Notes: generated by a model not told the origin, from the sequence alone. 64,000 nt of DNA from Streptomyces sp. NRRL F-5123 (GCF_000721495.1 NZ_JOHY01000006.1:124001-188000), one strand, 5' to 3'; positions 1 through 8,156 are shown, counted from the stretch's first letter. Made by a program: numbers and translations.

Positions 1-1158
1 ATCATCCCGGTGGTCGACGAGCCCGAGGACCTCTTCCGCGAGGTCGTCGGCCGCATCATCGAGCAGCAGCCGACCGAGATCATCGTAGTGATCAACGGCC
101 GCCGCAACGAGGCGCTGGAGGGCATCTGCGACGACCTCGGCGTGCTCTGGTACTGGACCGAGATCCCCGGCAAGCGCAACGCGCTGAAGGTCGGGCTGGA
201 AGCGTCCACCGGCGAGATCGCCGTGCTGGTCGACTCCGACACCATCTGGACCACCAACACCCTCAGTGAGCTCATCAAGCCGTTTCGCGATCCTCGGATC
301 GGCGGCGTGACCACCCGCCAGCGCATCCTCCAGCCGAGCCGTACCGTGCTCACCCGCTGGGCCGACTGGCTGGAGAGCGTGCGCTGCCAGTACTCCATGC
401 CGGCCATGAGCGTGCTCGGCACCGTAGGCTGCCTTCCCGGTCGCACCATCGCCTTCCGCAGCAAGATCCTCTTCGACTGCATGGACGACTTCCTCGGCGA
501 GAAGTTCCTCGGGGTCTTCCTCGAGGTGAGCGACGACCGGACCCTGACCAACTACACCCTGAAGGCCGGGTACCGCACGGTCTACCAGTCGACGTCGCTG
601 GTCTACACGGATGCTCCCCTGCAACTGAAGAAGCTCGCCAAGCAGCAGTACCGCTGGGCCCGCGGCTCGCAGTACAACACGCTCCGGATGATGCCGTGGA
701 TGCTGCGCAACGCCAAGATGCTGGCGCTGTTCTATTTCGCGGACGTCGCCGTGCCCTTCGTGCTCCTGGGTACCTTCGCCTCCTGGGCGGTGGCCGCCTT
801 CCACAAGGGCCGCCCGGGCATCTACACCGATCTTCCGCTGCCCGCCGACCCCACCAAGTCCATGGTGCTGCTGGTGACTCTGGCCGCGGTGATGTCGCTG
901 TTCTCGCTGATGGTCCGTTTCGGACGACACTTCGCGTACCGGCCGCAGGACCTGCTGTTCCTGCCGACGTTCATGGTCATCAACACCCTGCTGCTTCTTC
1001 CGGTACGGCTGCTCGGCTTCTTCCGGTGTGCGCACAACGCGAGTTGGGGAACGCGCGCGGACAGTTTCGCCGGTGAGAAGACGCGCAGCCCGCTCGTACT
1101 CGTGCCCTACCTGATCGGGGGGCTCATGCTGGGGGGCTCGGTGATGATGAGTGTCTGA
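1..1158 (+). CDS. Processive family 2 glycosyltransferase, 5' end outside window
   Basis: The frame is open from the first base, so the true start lies upstream; 385 codons are present. This is a GT2 enzyme of the cellulose/chitin/hyaluronan synthase type, expected to sit in the cytoplasmic membrane and elongate a polysaccharide from a nucleotide sugar. Visible signature: the DSD metal/UDP-sugar motif (232-240), a SDD acid motif near 529-537, and QQYRW (643-657), the QxxRW motif of processive synthases. The C-terminal third is hydrophobic with about four membrane segments. Its stop overlaps the next start (GTG at 1151) by 8 bases, so it is translationally coupled to the GH26 gene. The sugar polymerised cannot be read from sequence. 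Confidence 0.9.
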   Translation: MIPVVDEPEDLFREVVGRIIEQQPTEIIVVINGRRNEALEGICDDLGVLWYWTEIPGKRNALKVGLEASTGEIAVLVDSDTIWTTNTLSELIKPFRDPRIGGVTTRQRILQPSRTVLTRWADWLESVRCQYSMPAMSVLGTVGCLPGRTIAFRSKILFDCMDDFLGEKFLGVFLEVSDDRTLTNYTLKAGYRTVYQSTSLVYTDAPLQLKKLAKQQYRWARGSQYNTLRMMPWMLRNAKMLALFYFADVAVPFVLLGTFASWAVAAFHKGRPGIYTDLPLPADPTKSMVLLVTLAAVMSLFSLMVRFGRHFAYRPQDLLFLPTFMVINTLLLLPVRLLGFFRCAHNASWGTRADSFAGEKTRSPLVLVPYLIGGLMLGGSVMMSV

Positions 1159-2359
1159 GAGGACCAGCAGGCGGCGGCGCAAACCACTGCACTGGTGGAG
1201 CCGGGGCTCCGGCATCCGGCTCCGCATCTGGATGGCCGTCAACGCCGTGCTGCTCGCGTCGCTGTCCTACGGCGTCTACATGGCAGTGGTGTCCAACGCG
1301 CAGGGCACGGGGTACTCCGGTCTGGGCGACGACCCGAGGAATCCGGGCGTACTCGACCGGCTGAAGGGCAAGACGCAGTCGTCCGTTCCGAGCAAGGAGC
1401 AGTTCCTGCACCCCGACGGGATCTACTTCGGAGCGACCACCGTCAACGCGCCCTACGACGCCAAGGAACTCGACGGGCTGGCCACCGATGCCGGAGGCAT
1501 CCGGCCGACCATCGCCTCGTACTTCCTGGCATGGGGCCAGAAGTTCAACCCGTACTCGATCACCGCGGCGTACTCGCACGGGACCCTGCCGTCGCTGACC
1601 TGGGAGCCGTGGCAGGGCGGTACCCAGAACCCGAAGCCCGACGTCATCCTCAAGTCCAACATCGACCAGCCCGATTACCGGCTCGCCAACATCATCGGCG
1701 GCCGCTACGACGCCTACATCACCCAGACGGCCAAGGCGATCGCCGCTGCCAAGTGGCCCCTGCTGCTGCGCTTCGCGCACGAGATGAACGGCGTCTGGTA
1801 CCCGTGGTCGGAGGGGGTGAACGGCAACCACCCCGGCGAGTACGTCAAGGCGTGGCGGCACGTGCACGACCTGTTCGACGAGGCCGGGGCCACGAACGTG
1901 ATCTGGACCTGGTCACCGAACATCATCCGCCCCGAGCCCGGTATCAAACTCAAGCCGCTCTATCCGGGTGACAGTTACGTCGACCTTGTCGGCATGACCG
2001 GCTACGGCGTGCACGAGAAGTCGCCGTCGATCACCTTCGGCGCGACGATGAAGCAGATCCAGGGAATCACCGGCAAGCCCATTATGATCATGGAAACCGG
2101 CGCGCAGATCGACGACCAGCAGCTGCAGTGGGTCAACAACTTCTTCCCCTGGCTGAAACGCCATCCCGAGGTCATCGGATTCATCTGGATGCAGAAGGAC
2201 CGCGACACGGGCGCCCGGGCCAACTGGCGGTTCACCTCGAGTCCGGCGGAGAAACAGGCGTTCCAGGCCGGGCTGGCCACCCTGCACCTCACCACCGGGC
2301 GGACCGGCACCACGACGAGTGCCACCGCGAGCGCCTCCGCCTCGGGGAGTACACCGTGA
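1151..2359 (+). CDS. Membrane-anchored GH26-family glycoside hydrolase, first copy
   Basis: 402 aa. A basic N-terminus followed by one hydrophobic segment (about residues 25-47) with no obvious cleavage site suggests a type II anchor with the catalytic domain outside the membrane. The rest matches GH26 (beta-mannanase/lichenase clan GH-A): acid/base Glu211 in HEMNG..YPW and nucleophile Glu315 in METG. A Thr/Ser/Ala-rich tail ends the protein. It overlaps the upstream GT2 gene by 8 bases and the next gene by 4 (GTGA), so it is made with a polymer synthase. I infer trimming or editing of the polymer made by the neighbours; substrate unknown. It resembles the gene at 3980 throughout the catalytic domain. 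Confidence 0.88.
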   Translation: MSERTSRRRRKPLHWWSRGSGIRLRIWMAVNAVLLASLSYGVYMAVVSNAQGTGYSGLGDDPRNPGVLDRLKGKTQSSVPSKEQFLHPDGIYFGATTVNAPYDAKELDGLATDAGGIRPTIASYFLAWGQKFNPYSITAAYSHGTLPSLTWEPWQGGTQNPKPDVILKSNIDQPDYRLANIIGGRYDAYITQTAKAIAAAKWPLLLRFAHEMNGVWYPWSEGVNGNHPGEYVKAWRHVHDLFDEAGATNVIWTWSPNIIRPEPGIKLKPLYPGDSYVDLVGMTGYGVHEKSPSITFGATMKQIQGITGKPIMIMETGAQIDDQQLQWVNNFFPWLKRHPEVIGFIWMQKDRDTGARANWRFTSSPAEKQAFQAGLATLHLTTGRTGTTTSATASASASGSTP

Positions 2360-3987
2360 GCGAGAGGGAACTTCTCGACGCGCCCGACACCATCCCGATC
2401 GAGATCATCCCGCAGCCGCGGAGTGAGCGGTCCGAACAGAGCGAGGGGCCAGGACCACGGTCCAGACGGCGGGAGGAGCGCGAGCGCCGGAGCGGCCTCA
2501 GCCGGGGGGCAACCATGCTGCCGCCCGCCCTGGTCACCCTCGCGCTGGGCGCCTACCAACTGGGAGGGCCACAGGTCCGGGAGGACGAGTCGGCCACCTG
2601 GTGGGCCTCGCATCTGTCGTGGAGCGATCTGGGGCGGCTGCTGGACAACACGGACGTCGTCCTCGCCCCCTACTACGTGCTGATGCACCTGTGGGTCTCC
2701 GTCGCCGGCGCCTCGCCGGCGATGCTGCGGCTCCCGTCGCTGCTGGCGATGTCCGCGACGGCAGCGGCGCTGGCACTGCTGGGCCGGCGGATGTTCGACG
2801 CACCGACGGGTCTGATCGGCGGGCTCGTCTTCGCCGTCCTCCCGGTCACCGTGCGCTACGCCCAGGACGCGCGCCCGTTCGCCATGGCTGCACTGGCCGT
2901 CGTGGTGGGCGCACTCCTGCTGTACCGGGCTCTCGACCACGAGGGCGCCGACCGGTGGGGCGCCTACGCCCTGGGCATGCTGTGCACCGGGCTGTTCCAT
3001 CCGCTCGCCGCGACCGTCGTGGTCGCCTATCTGCTGATCGTTCTCGCCACGGAACGGCAGCGGGCCGGCGCCTGGTTCTCGGTGACCCTGGTGCCGGTCG
3101 TGCCCCTGTTCGCGGTGCTCATGCTGGCCCGGGGCCAGAACCACCAGCACCCCGACGGTGGCACCGGGGCCGACGCGCTGCTGCATCTGCCGCAGGACCT
3201 GCTGGGCTCCCCCCGCGTCGCACTGGCCGTCGGCATTCTGGCGGTGCTGGGCGTGGTGCTGGGCCGGAGGAACGGCGTCCCGCTCCTGGTGTGGGCGGTG
3301 CTGCCGCCGGTCGCCGTGTTCTGCCTGCGGTCGTACGGGAACCTCTTCACTCCTTCGTACTTCGTCTTCACCGTGCCCGCACTGGCACTGCTCGCGGGGG
3401 CGGGCGTGTGTGCTCTGGGCCGGGAACTGCCCGGCCGGGCCCAGGCAGCCGTGCCCCGGCAGATCGCGGCCGGACTGGTCGCCGCGTCCGCCGTAGCGGC
3501 CTTGTCGGTGATGGCCTTCCCGACGCTGCGCACCGATCCACGGCCGGGCGAGCCCGACTTCCGTGCGGCAGCGACGTACCTGGTGAGCCAGCAGAAGGCG
3601 GACGACGGCATCGTCTACAGCGGCGAACTGGACGTGGCGATGCGTGCCATGGCCTACCAGCTGCGCGACGTCCCGGACCAGCCGTCCGACGTGTACGTGA
3701 TGGAGTCGCCGCAGGAGGACGGTACGTACACCGGACGGCCCTGCGCCGCACCGGTGGTGTGCACCAAGGGCGTCGACCGGATTTGGCTCGTGTCCACCGC
3801 GAGTGCCGCCGCGCCTTTCAGCGGCATGACCGAGGACGAGCGGACCTTCCTGCAGTCCGACTACAAGGCCGTGACCGCACGGGAGTTCGCCGGCGGACTG
3901 CGGGTCACACTCTTCAACCGGATACCGGAGAAGGCACCCGTGCAGCCGAAGGCCGCCGACAAGAAGAAGCAGGCCGACCATGACTGA
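2356..3987 (+). CDS. Polytopic GT-C glycosyltransferase (GT39/ArnT-like)
   Basis: 543 aa from a GTG that overlaps the previous stop (GTGA); a longer frame upstream is only a shadow of the GH26 gene. After about 55 polar residues the protein has roughly ten membrane segments. An acidic motif (EDE, residues 76-78) follows the first membrane segment, where GT-C enzymes carry their catalytic Asp/Glu. GT-C enzymes use polyprenyl-phosphate sugars on the outer membrane face. The C-terminal 120 residues are soluble, probably extracytoplasmic. Encoded between two GH26 genes, it probably adds sugars to the same glycan or to a lipid intermediate. The exact family (GT39, GT83 or unclassified) is uncertain. 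Confidence 0.8.
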   Translation: MSERELLDAPDTIPIEIIPQPRSERSEQSEGPGPRSRRREERERRSGLSRGATMLPPALVTLALGAYQLGGPQVREDESATWWASHLSWSDLGRLLDNTDVVLAPYYVLMHLWVSVAGASPAMLRLPSLLAMSATAAALALLGRRMFDAPTGLIGGLVFAVLPVTVRYAQDARPFAMAALAVVVGALLLYRALDHEGADRWGAYALGMLCTGLFHPLAATVVVAYLLIVLATERQRAGAWFSVTLVPVVPLFAVLMLARGQNHQHPDGGTGADALLHLPQDLLGSPRVALAVGILAVLGVVLGRRNGVPLLVWAVLPPVAVFCLRSYGNLFTPSYFVFTVPALALLAGAGVCALGRELPGRAQAAVPRQIAAGLVAASAVAALSVMAFPTLRTDPRPGEPDFRAAATYLVSQQKADDGIVYSGELDVAMRAMAYQLRDVPDQPSDVYVMESPQEDGTYTGRPCAAPVVCTKGVDRIWLVSTASAAAPFSGMTEDERTFLQSDYKAVTAREFAGGLRVTLFNRIPEKAPVQPKAADKKKQADHD

Positions 3988-5110
3988 CGAGAGGGACGTC
4001 GAGAGGGACGACGAGAGGGACGTACGGGAACGTGCGGGCGGCGCGCGACGCATGAAGTTCGCTGCCCTCGCGGTCGTCGCCGCTCTTGCGGTGGGCGTGG
4101 GCGCCTTCACGTTGGGGGGCGGCAATGCCGCGAAGAGCCCCGGGAAGGACGACGCCGGCCGCAGTGTCGCGGTGCCCTCCTCGACCCCGACGGAAGCCGT
4201 CCCGGACAAGGCCCGATTCCTCGCGCCTGCCAACGGGGCCACGTACTTCGGGATCGCGGCGCCCGATGCCCCGTGGAAGTCGGCCGTTCTTGCCAAGGCC
4301 GGCAAGGACGCGGGGGGCACCGTCCCGAACATGGTCGAGTACTTCGTCAACTGGACCAAGGGCTTCGACCCCGGGGCCGTACGGTCCGCATACTCCCAGC
4401 ACGCCTTGCCGGTGATCACCTGGGAGCCGTGGGCGGGCGCGGCCAAGGGAACCAAGCAGCCGTCGTACGCGCTGTCCACGATCATCGACGGTACTCACGA
4501 CGCCTACATCACCTCGTTCGCCAAGGCCGTCAAGGCGAACGGGTGGCCCGTGGCCCTCCGCTTCGGCCACGAGATGAACGGTCACTGGTATCCCTGGGCC
4601 GAACGGAACGGCATCAACAAGCCGGGACAGTTCGCGGCTGCCTGGAAGCACGTGCACAAGATCTTCGACCAGGTCGGTGCGGACAACGTGATCTGGATCT
4701 GGGCCCCGAACGTACTGCGCGGCGCCGACCGGGTCAGTCTGAAGTCGCTGTACCCGGGCGACGCCTACGTCGACTGGATCGGCATGTCCGCGTACGACGT
4801 CTCCGAGCACACGGCGAGCCGGCTGCTGGACCCGACTCTGCACACCATCCGGGACTTCACCGCCCGCCCGCTGCTGATCACCGAGACCGGCTCGCAGCCG
4901 GGCAGCCAGAAAGCGCCCTGGATCGGCACCTTCTTCCCGTGGCTGAAGAAGCACCCTGACGTGATCGGCTTCGTCTGGTTCCAGTACACCCACGCCGACG
5001 GCGGTGGAGCGAACTGGACCTTCACCTCCAGCCCGGCCGCCGAGCAGGCGTTCCGCAAGGGCGCAGGCACCCTCAGGCTCGCCCCCGTACCTGCCCCCGC
5101 CGGATCCTGA
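3980..5110 (+). CDS. Membrane-anchored or secreted GH26-family glycoside hydrolase, second copy
   Basis: 376 aa from ATG at 3980, which overlaps the preceding stop by 8 bases. One hydrophobic segment lies at about residues 25-45. The GH26 core has acid/base Glu198 in HEMNG.WYPW and nucleophile Glu302 in ITETG. The aromatic motifs ITWEPW and TFTSSP are shared with the copy at 1151, so these are paralogues separated by a single gene. The N-terminal cytoplasmic stretch is rich in Asp, Glu and Arg. It is the last gene of the operon; a strong intrinsic terminator begins 4 bases after the stop. Substrate unknown. Confidence 0.88.
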   Translation: MTDERDVERDDERDVRERAGGARRMKFAALAVVAALAVGVGAFTLGGGNAAKSPGKDDAGRSVAVPSSTPTEAVPDKARFLAPANGATYFGIAAPDAPWKSAVLAKAGKDAGGTVPNMVEYFVNWTKGFDPGAVRSAYSQHALPVITWEPWAGAAKGTKQPSYALSTIIDGTHDAYITSFAKAVKANGWPVALRFGHEMNGHWYPWAERNGINKPGQFAAAWKHVHKIFDQVGADNVIWIWAPNVLRGADRVSLKSLYPGDAYVDWIGMSAYDVSEHTASRLLDPTLHTIRDFTARPLLITETGSQPGSQKAPWIGTFFPWLKKHPDVIGFVWFQYTHADGGGANWTFTSSPAAEQAFRKGAGTLRLAPVPAPAGS

Positions 5111-5113
5111 CAC

Positions 5114-5132
5114 AGCTCCCCAGGAGCTTTTT
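5114..5132 (+). terminator. Intrinsic terminator of the GT2/GH26 operon
   Basis: AGCTCC, a three-base loop CCA, then GGAGCT running into TTTTT. It starts 4 bases after the last stop codon of the operon. A short stem plus U-tract of this kind is rarer here than the long GC hairpins seen elsewhere in the window. Confidence 0.8.
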
Positions 5133-5282
5133 CGGCGGCTCTTCGTCGCCACGCGGCTCAGCGTCCGCATGCACCCGGACCGGGAGGAGGCGTCGCCGGA
5201 CGTCACGCTCCCGGCCGGGGAGATTTGGGAGATCACCCTCACGCCGGGAAGGACCGCCGACGCCGTGCCCCGCCATGTGCAG

Positions 5283-5316
5283 AGTCCCCGTGGCCACCGA
5301 AGTGGTCACGGGGACT
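5283..5316 (-). terminator. Hairpin downstream of tRNA-Arg
   Basis: Perfect arms AGTCCCCGTG/CACGGGGACT extended inward through GCCAC/GTGGT to a CGAA loop, about 15 base pairs in all. It begins 17 bases beyond the 3' end of the minus-strand tRNA, so it probably terminates that transcript. No U-tract follows. Confidence 0.7.
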
Positions 5317-5333
5317 GCTGTGGTGGTGGAACG

Positions 5334-5406
5334 TGCCCCAGGCAGGATTCGAACCTGCGACACCGGCTTTAGGAGAGCCGTGCTCTATCCCCTGAGCTAC
5401 TGGGGC
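5334..5406 (-). tRNA. tRNA-Arg (anticodon CCT)
   Basis: 73 nt on the minus strand. Acceptor GCCCCAG pairs with CTGGGGC, the discriminator is A, the T-arm contains GGTTCGAATCC, and the anticodon stem CGGCT/AGCCG encloses the loop CTCCTAA, giving anticodon CCT (codon AGG, rare in this GC-rich genome). No CCA is encoded. I see no duplicated 3' end or integrase nearby, so no sign that it serves as an attachment site. Confidence 0.95.
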
Positions 5407-5750
5407 GGGGCGTCCGAAACCGAGCACGGAAGCCGATGATCGGACCGTGCCCAGGTCTCTCGGTCGTCAGGGTACCGGATCGGGGCCCGGCCCGAGCAGG
5501 CCGCCGTGCCCGGGGCGGGCACGGCGGGGCTCGTGCCGGCTGGTGCGCGGCGGCGGCCCGTTCGACCGCTCCGCCCGGGCGGTACGAACGGGGAGACGTC
5601 GAATTCGGATTTCCTGCGCACGGGCCGGAGGGCGGCCGCGGGTCCGTTCCGGCCGGTGCGCGGTAGCGCGGGACGCGGCCGGGGCCCCGGCCCTACCGTG
5701 GACGGGGACGCGGGCGGCAGGGGCCGTCCGGGTGACGTGAAGGGGGCGGC
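5407..5750. other. Intergenic region with one GC-rich hairpin
   Basis: No convincing gene in this 344-bp stretch; the short frames are Arg/Pro/Gly-rich shadows. It must hold the tRNA-Arg promoter, which I cannot pinpoint. A perfect 11-bp inverted repeat with a 5-base loop lies at 5501-5527 (CCGCCGTGCCC/GGGCACGGCGG), role unknown. A TACCGT hexamer at 5694-5699 could be a -10 for the gene at 5751, but no matching -35 is seen. Confidence 0.5.
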
Positions 5751-6245
5751 GTGGAGGCGGAGTTGGCGGGGCTCGCGGCGTCGGGCGCGACGACGGTGGT
5801 GGGGCTGATGGCCTCGGACGCCTGGGCGCAGGTCAGGGCGCGGCTGGCGCGGTTCCTCGCGCGGGGCGGGGCGGAGGGCGCGGAGGAGGCGGCGAGCGCC
5901 GACCTGGAGCGCTCCCGTGGCGAGCTGGTCGAGGCGCGGCAGGCCCGGGACGCGGGCACGGAGGACGACGTGCTGGCCGAGTGGCGGCTGCGGCTGCGGC
6001 GGACGCTCCAGGCGGATCCGGCTGCCGCGGAGGAGCTGCGGCGCATGCTGGCCGAGCTTGCCCCCGAGTCGCGGGCGGCGGGCGGCACCACGTACTACAC
6101 GGCGAACACGACCCACGGCGGGGTGTACCACGAAGCCGTGATCCAGGCGGGCTCGATCACTTACCACGGCGTGCAGCCGCCCGGTCACGATACGCATTCC
6201 GGCGCCGCCGCGGCGGCCGACGCGGACCCGCCCGCGGGGTGCTGA
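5751..6245 (+). CDS. Conserved actinobacterial hypothetical protein
   Basis: 164 aa from GTG 5751, preceded by the purine-rich GAAGGGGGCGG. Residues 1-25 form an Ala/Gly/Val-rich hydrophobic helix, followed by a charged probably helical segment (about residues 28-105) rich in Glu, Arg and Ala, and a C-terminal part with TTYYTANTTHGGVYHEAVIQ that looks like a short beta-rich repeat. I recall proteins of this build in many Streptomyces genomes, often without assigned function. No catalytic motif is seen. It stands alone, 73 bases before the flavin monooxygenase start. Confidence 0.65.
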   Translation: MEAELAGLAASGATTVVGLMASDAWAQVRARLARFLARGGAEGAEEAASADLERSRGELVEARQARDAGTEDDVLAEWRLRLRRTLQADPAAAEELRRMLAELAPESRAAGGTTYYTANTTHGGVYHEAVIQAGSITYHGVQPPGHDTHSGAAAAADADPPAGC

Positions 6246-6252
6246 GCAGGGC

Positions 6253-6279
6253 GGGAATAGTCGGGGAAGGTCATCCGTT
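6253..6279 (+). promoter_or_regulatory. SigR-type promoter of the flavin monooxygenase operon
   Basis: GGGAAT (6253-6258), exactly 18 bases, then GTT (6277-6279): a perfect match to the SigR consensus GGGAAT-N18-GTT known from Streptomyces thiol-oxidative stress genes. The expected start of transcription is about 6287-6290, 30 bases before the ATG at 6319. The same exact pattern occurs in front of hrdD. Confidence 0.75.
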
Positions 6280-6285
6280 CCTGTA

Positions 6286-6299
6286 GTTGAACAATCAAC
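6286..6299. promoter_or_regulatory. Palindrome over the predicted transcription start
   Basis: GTTGA-ACAA-TCAAC, a perfect inverted repeat covering the start point predicted from the SigR-type promoter. Its core TTGAACAATCAA differs by one base from the TTGAAnnTTCAA sites at 12953, 17224 and 17265. Probably a repressor site. Confidence 0.5.
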
Positions 6300-6318
6300 C
6301 AATGGGACGGTGGGCGAG

Positions 6319-7461
6319 ATGCAGTTCGGGATCTTCACGGTCGGCGACGTCACCACGGACCCGACGAACGGTCGGACGCCGAGTGAGCACGACCGGATCA
6401 AGGCGATGGTGGCCATCGCGCAGAAGGCCGAAGAGGTCGGGCTCGACGTCTTCGCGACCGGCGAGCACCACAACCCGCCGTTCGTGCCGTCGTCGCCGAC
6501 CACGATGCTCGGCTACATCGCCGCGCGGACCGATCGTCTGATCCTTTCCACGTCGACGACGCTCATCACCACGAACGACCCGGTCAAGATCGCCGAGGAC
6601 TTCGCCATGCTCCAGCACCTCGCCGACGGCCGCGTCGACCTGATGCTGGGCCGCGGCAACACCGGCCCTGTCTACCCGTGGTTCGGCAAGGACATCCGCC
6701 AGGGCATACCGCTGGCCGTCGAGAACTACGCGCTGCTGCACAAGCTGTGGCGCGAGGACACCGTCGACTGGGCCGGCAAGTTCCGCACCCCGCTGCAGTC
6801 CTTCACCTCCACCCCGCGCCCGCTGGACGGCGTCCCGCCGTTCGTGTGGCACGGCTCCATCCGCAGCCCGGAGATCGCCGAGCAGGCCGCCTACTACGGC
6901 GACGGCTTCTTCGCCAACAACATCTTCTGGCCCAAGGAGCACTTCAAGCGCCTCATCGGCCTCTACCGAGAGCGCTGGGCGCACTACGGCCACGGAACCC
7001 CGGAGCAGGCGATCGTCGGACTGGGCGGTCAGGTGTTCATGCGGAAGAACTCCCAGGACGCGGTACGCGAGTTCCGCCCCTACTTCGACAACGCCCCGGT
7101 GTACGGGCACGGGCCGTCGCTGGAGGAGTTCACCGACCAGACGCCGCTGACCGTCGGGTCGCCTCAGGAGGTCATCGACAAGACGCTCACCTTCCGGGAA
7201 TCGTTCGGCGATTATCAGCGGCAGCTGTTCCTGATGGACCACGCGGGTCTCCCGCTGAAGACCGTGCTGGAGCAGCTCGACATCCTCGGCGAGGAGGTCG
7301 TGCCCGTGCTGCGGCGTGAGTTCGCCGCGGGCCGCCCGGCCGGCGTGCCGGACGGGCCCACCCACCAGGCGCTCGTCGCCCGCGGCAACGGCGACATTAT
7401 CGATAGCCGCGAGGACACCAGCCGCCATGACAGCCACGACAACGCGGAGGCGAACGCATGA
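6319..7461 (+). CDS. Luciferase-like FMN-dependent monooxygenase (CE1758 family)
   Basis: 380 aa from ATG 6319 (GTG 6310 is possible); GGGACGG lies at good spacing and family members start MQFGIF. The bacterial-luciferase TIM barrel is recognised by the N-terminal AEEVGLDVFATGEHHNPPF, SSPTTMLGYIAA, LHLADGRVDLMLGRG-like stretch and the later VWHGSIRSPEIAEQAA. I recall this group as the CE1758 family, always paired with a dedicated FMN reductase, as here: its stop overlaps the next start (ATGA). The enzyme would oxidise an unknown small molecule with O2 and reduced FMN. The SigR-type promoter suggests a role in oxidant or electrophile stress. Confidence 0.9.
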   Translation: MQFGIFTVGDVTTDPTNGRTPSEHDRIKAMVAIAQKAEEVGLDVFATGEHHNPPFVPSSPTTMLGYIAARTDRLILSTSTTLITTNDPVKIAEDFAMLQHLADGRVDLMLGRGNTGPVYPWFGKDIRQGIPLAVENYALLHKLWREDTVDWAGKFRTPLQSFTSTPRPLDGVPPFVWHGSIRSPEIAEQAAYYGDGFFANNIFWPKEHFKRLIGLYRERWAHYGHGTPEQAIVGLGGQVFMRKNSQDAVREFRPYFDNAPVYGHGPSLEEFTDQTPLTVGSPQEVIDKTLTFRESFGDYQRQLFLMDHAGLPLKTVLEQLDILGEEVVPVLRREFAAGRPAGVPDGPTHQALVARGNGDIIDSREDTSRHDSHDNAEANA

Positions 7462-8120
7462 CCAGGCACCTCGTCGTGATCACCGCGGGCCTCGGCCGGC
7501 CGTCCTCCACCCGGCTGCTCGCCGACCGGCTGGCGGCCGCGACCCGGCAGCACGTCGCCGAGAACGCGGGCACCGGCCCGGGGCCCGAGCTGGACGTGCA
7601 GGTCGTCGAGCTGCGCGACCTGGCGAACGAGATCGCCCAGAACATGGTCACCGGCTTTCCCGGACCGCGGCTGCGCGCCGCCGTGGAGGCCGTGACGTCC
7701 GCCGACGGGCTGATCGCCGTGACACCGGTCTTCACCGGCTCCTACAGCGGCCTGTTCAAGTCTTTCTTCGATGTGATCGACAAGGACGCGCTCGCCGGCA
7801 CCCCGGTGCTCATCGCGGCGACCGGCGGTACCGCGCGCCACTCCCTGGTCCTGGAACACGCCCTGCGGCCGCTGTTCTCGTACCTGCGGGCGGTCGTCAT
7901 GCCCACCGCGGTGTACGCGGCGACGGAGGACTGGGGTGCGACGGGCACAGCGGGAGCGGCGGGCGCCGCGGGCGACGACCCCCTCGCCCTCCGCGTCGCC
8001 CGTGCCGCCGCCGAGCTCTCCCGGTACCTGGCGGGCGCCCCGTCCCCGCGCCCGCCGTCCCCCGACGAGACGTTCACCCCGTTCGCCCAGCAACTCGCGG
8101 CGCTGACCCCGAACGACTGA
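7458..8120 (+). CDS. NAD(P)H-dependent FMN reductase (CE1759 family)
   Basis: 220 aa, ATG overlapping the monooxygenase stop by 4 bases. Flavodoxin-like fold: the N-terminal strand ends in the phosphate loop GLGRPSSTR, followed by a central VTPVFTGSYSGLFKSFFD segment that contacts FMN and a conserved AATGGTARHSLVLEHALRP-type helix. It should supply reduced FMN to the partner monooxygenase; I recall the pairing as the CE1758/CE1759 system. The gene ends 36 bases before the convergent membrane-protein gene. Confidence 0.9.
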   Translation: MTRHLVVITAGLGRPSSTRLLADRLAAATRQHVAENAGTGPGPELDVQVVELRDLANEIAQNMVTGFPGPRLRAAVEAVTSADGLIAVTPVFTGSYSGLFKSFFDVIDKDALAGTPVLIAATGGTARHSLVLEHALRPLFSYLRAVVMPTAVYAATEDWGATGTAGAAGAAGDDPLALRVARAAAELSRYLAGAPSPRPPSPDETFTPFAQQLAALTPND

Positions 8121-8156
8121 CACCGGGCCCGCTAGGGTGAGCCCGCGCGTACGCGG

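Noticed and set aside
2002..4485. Long minus-strand frame of 827 codons opposite the GH26/GT-C genes, and similar ones opposite the acylase (27571-29979) and the cellulase region (58351-61074)
   Set aside because: They are Arg/Pro/Gly/His-rich, have no ribosome binding sites or family motifs, and lie opposite genes whose codon bias is normal. Typical high-GC shadow frames.
5283..5406. tRNA-Arg as an attachment site of an integrated element
   Set aside because: No repeat of the tRNA 3' end, integrase or excisionase gene is seen on either side.
5751..6245. Anti-phage defence gene
   Set aside because: Nothing in the protein or its neighbours (no nuclease, ATPase or TIR gene) supports it.
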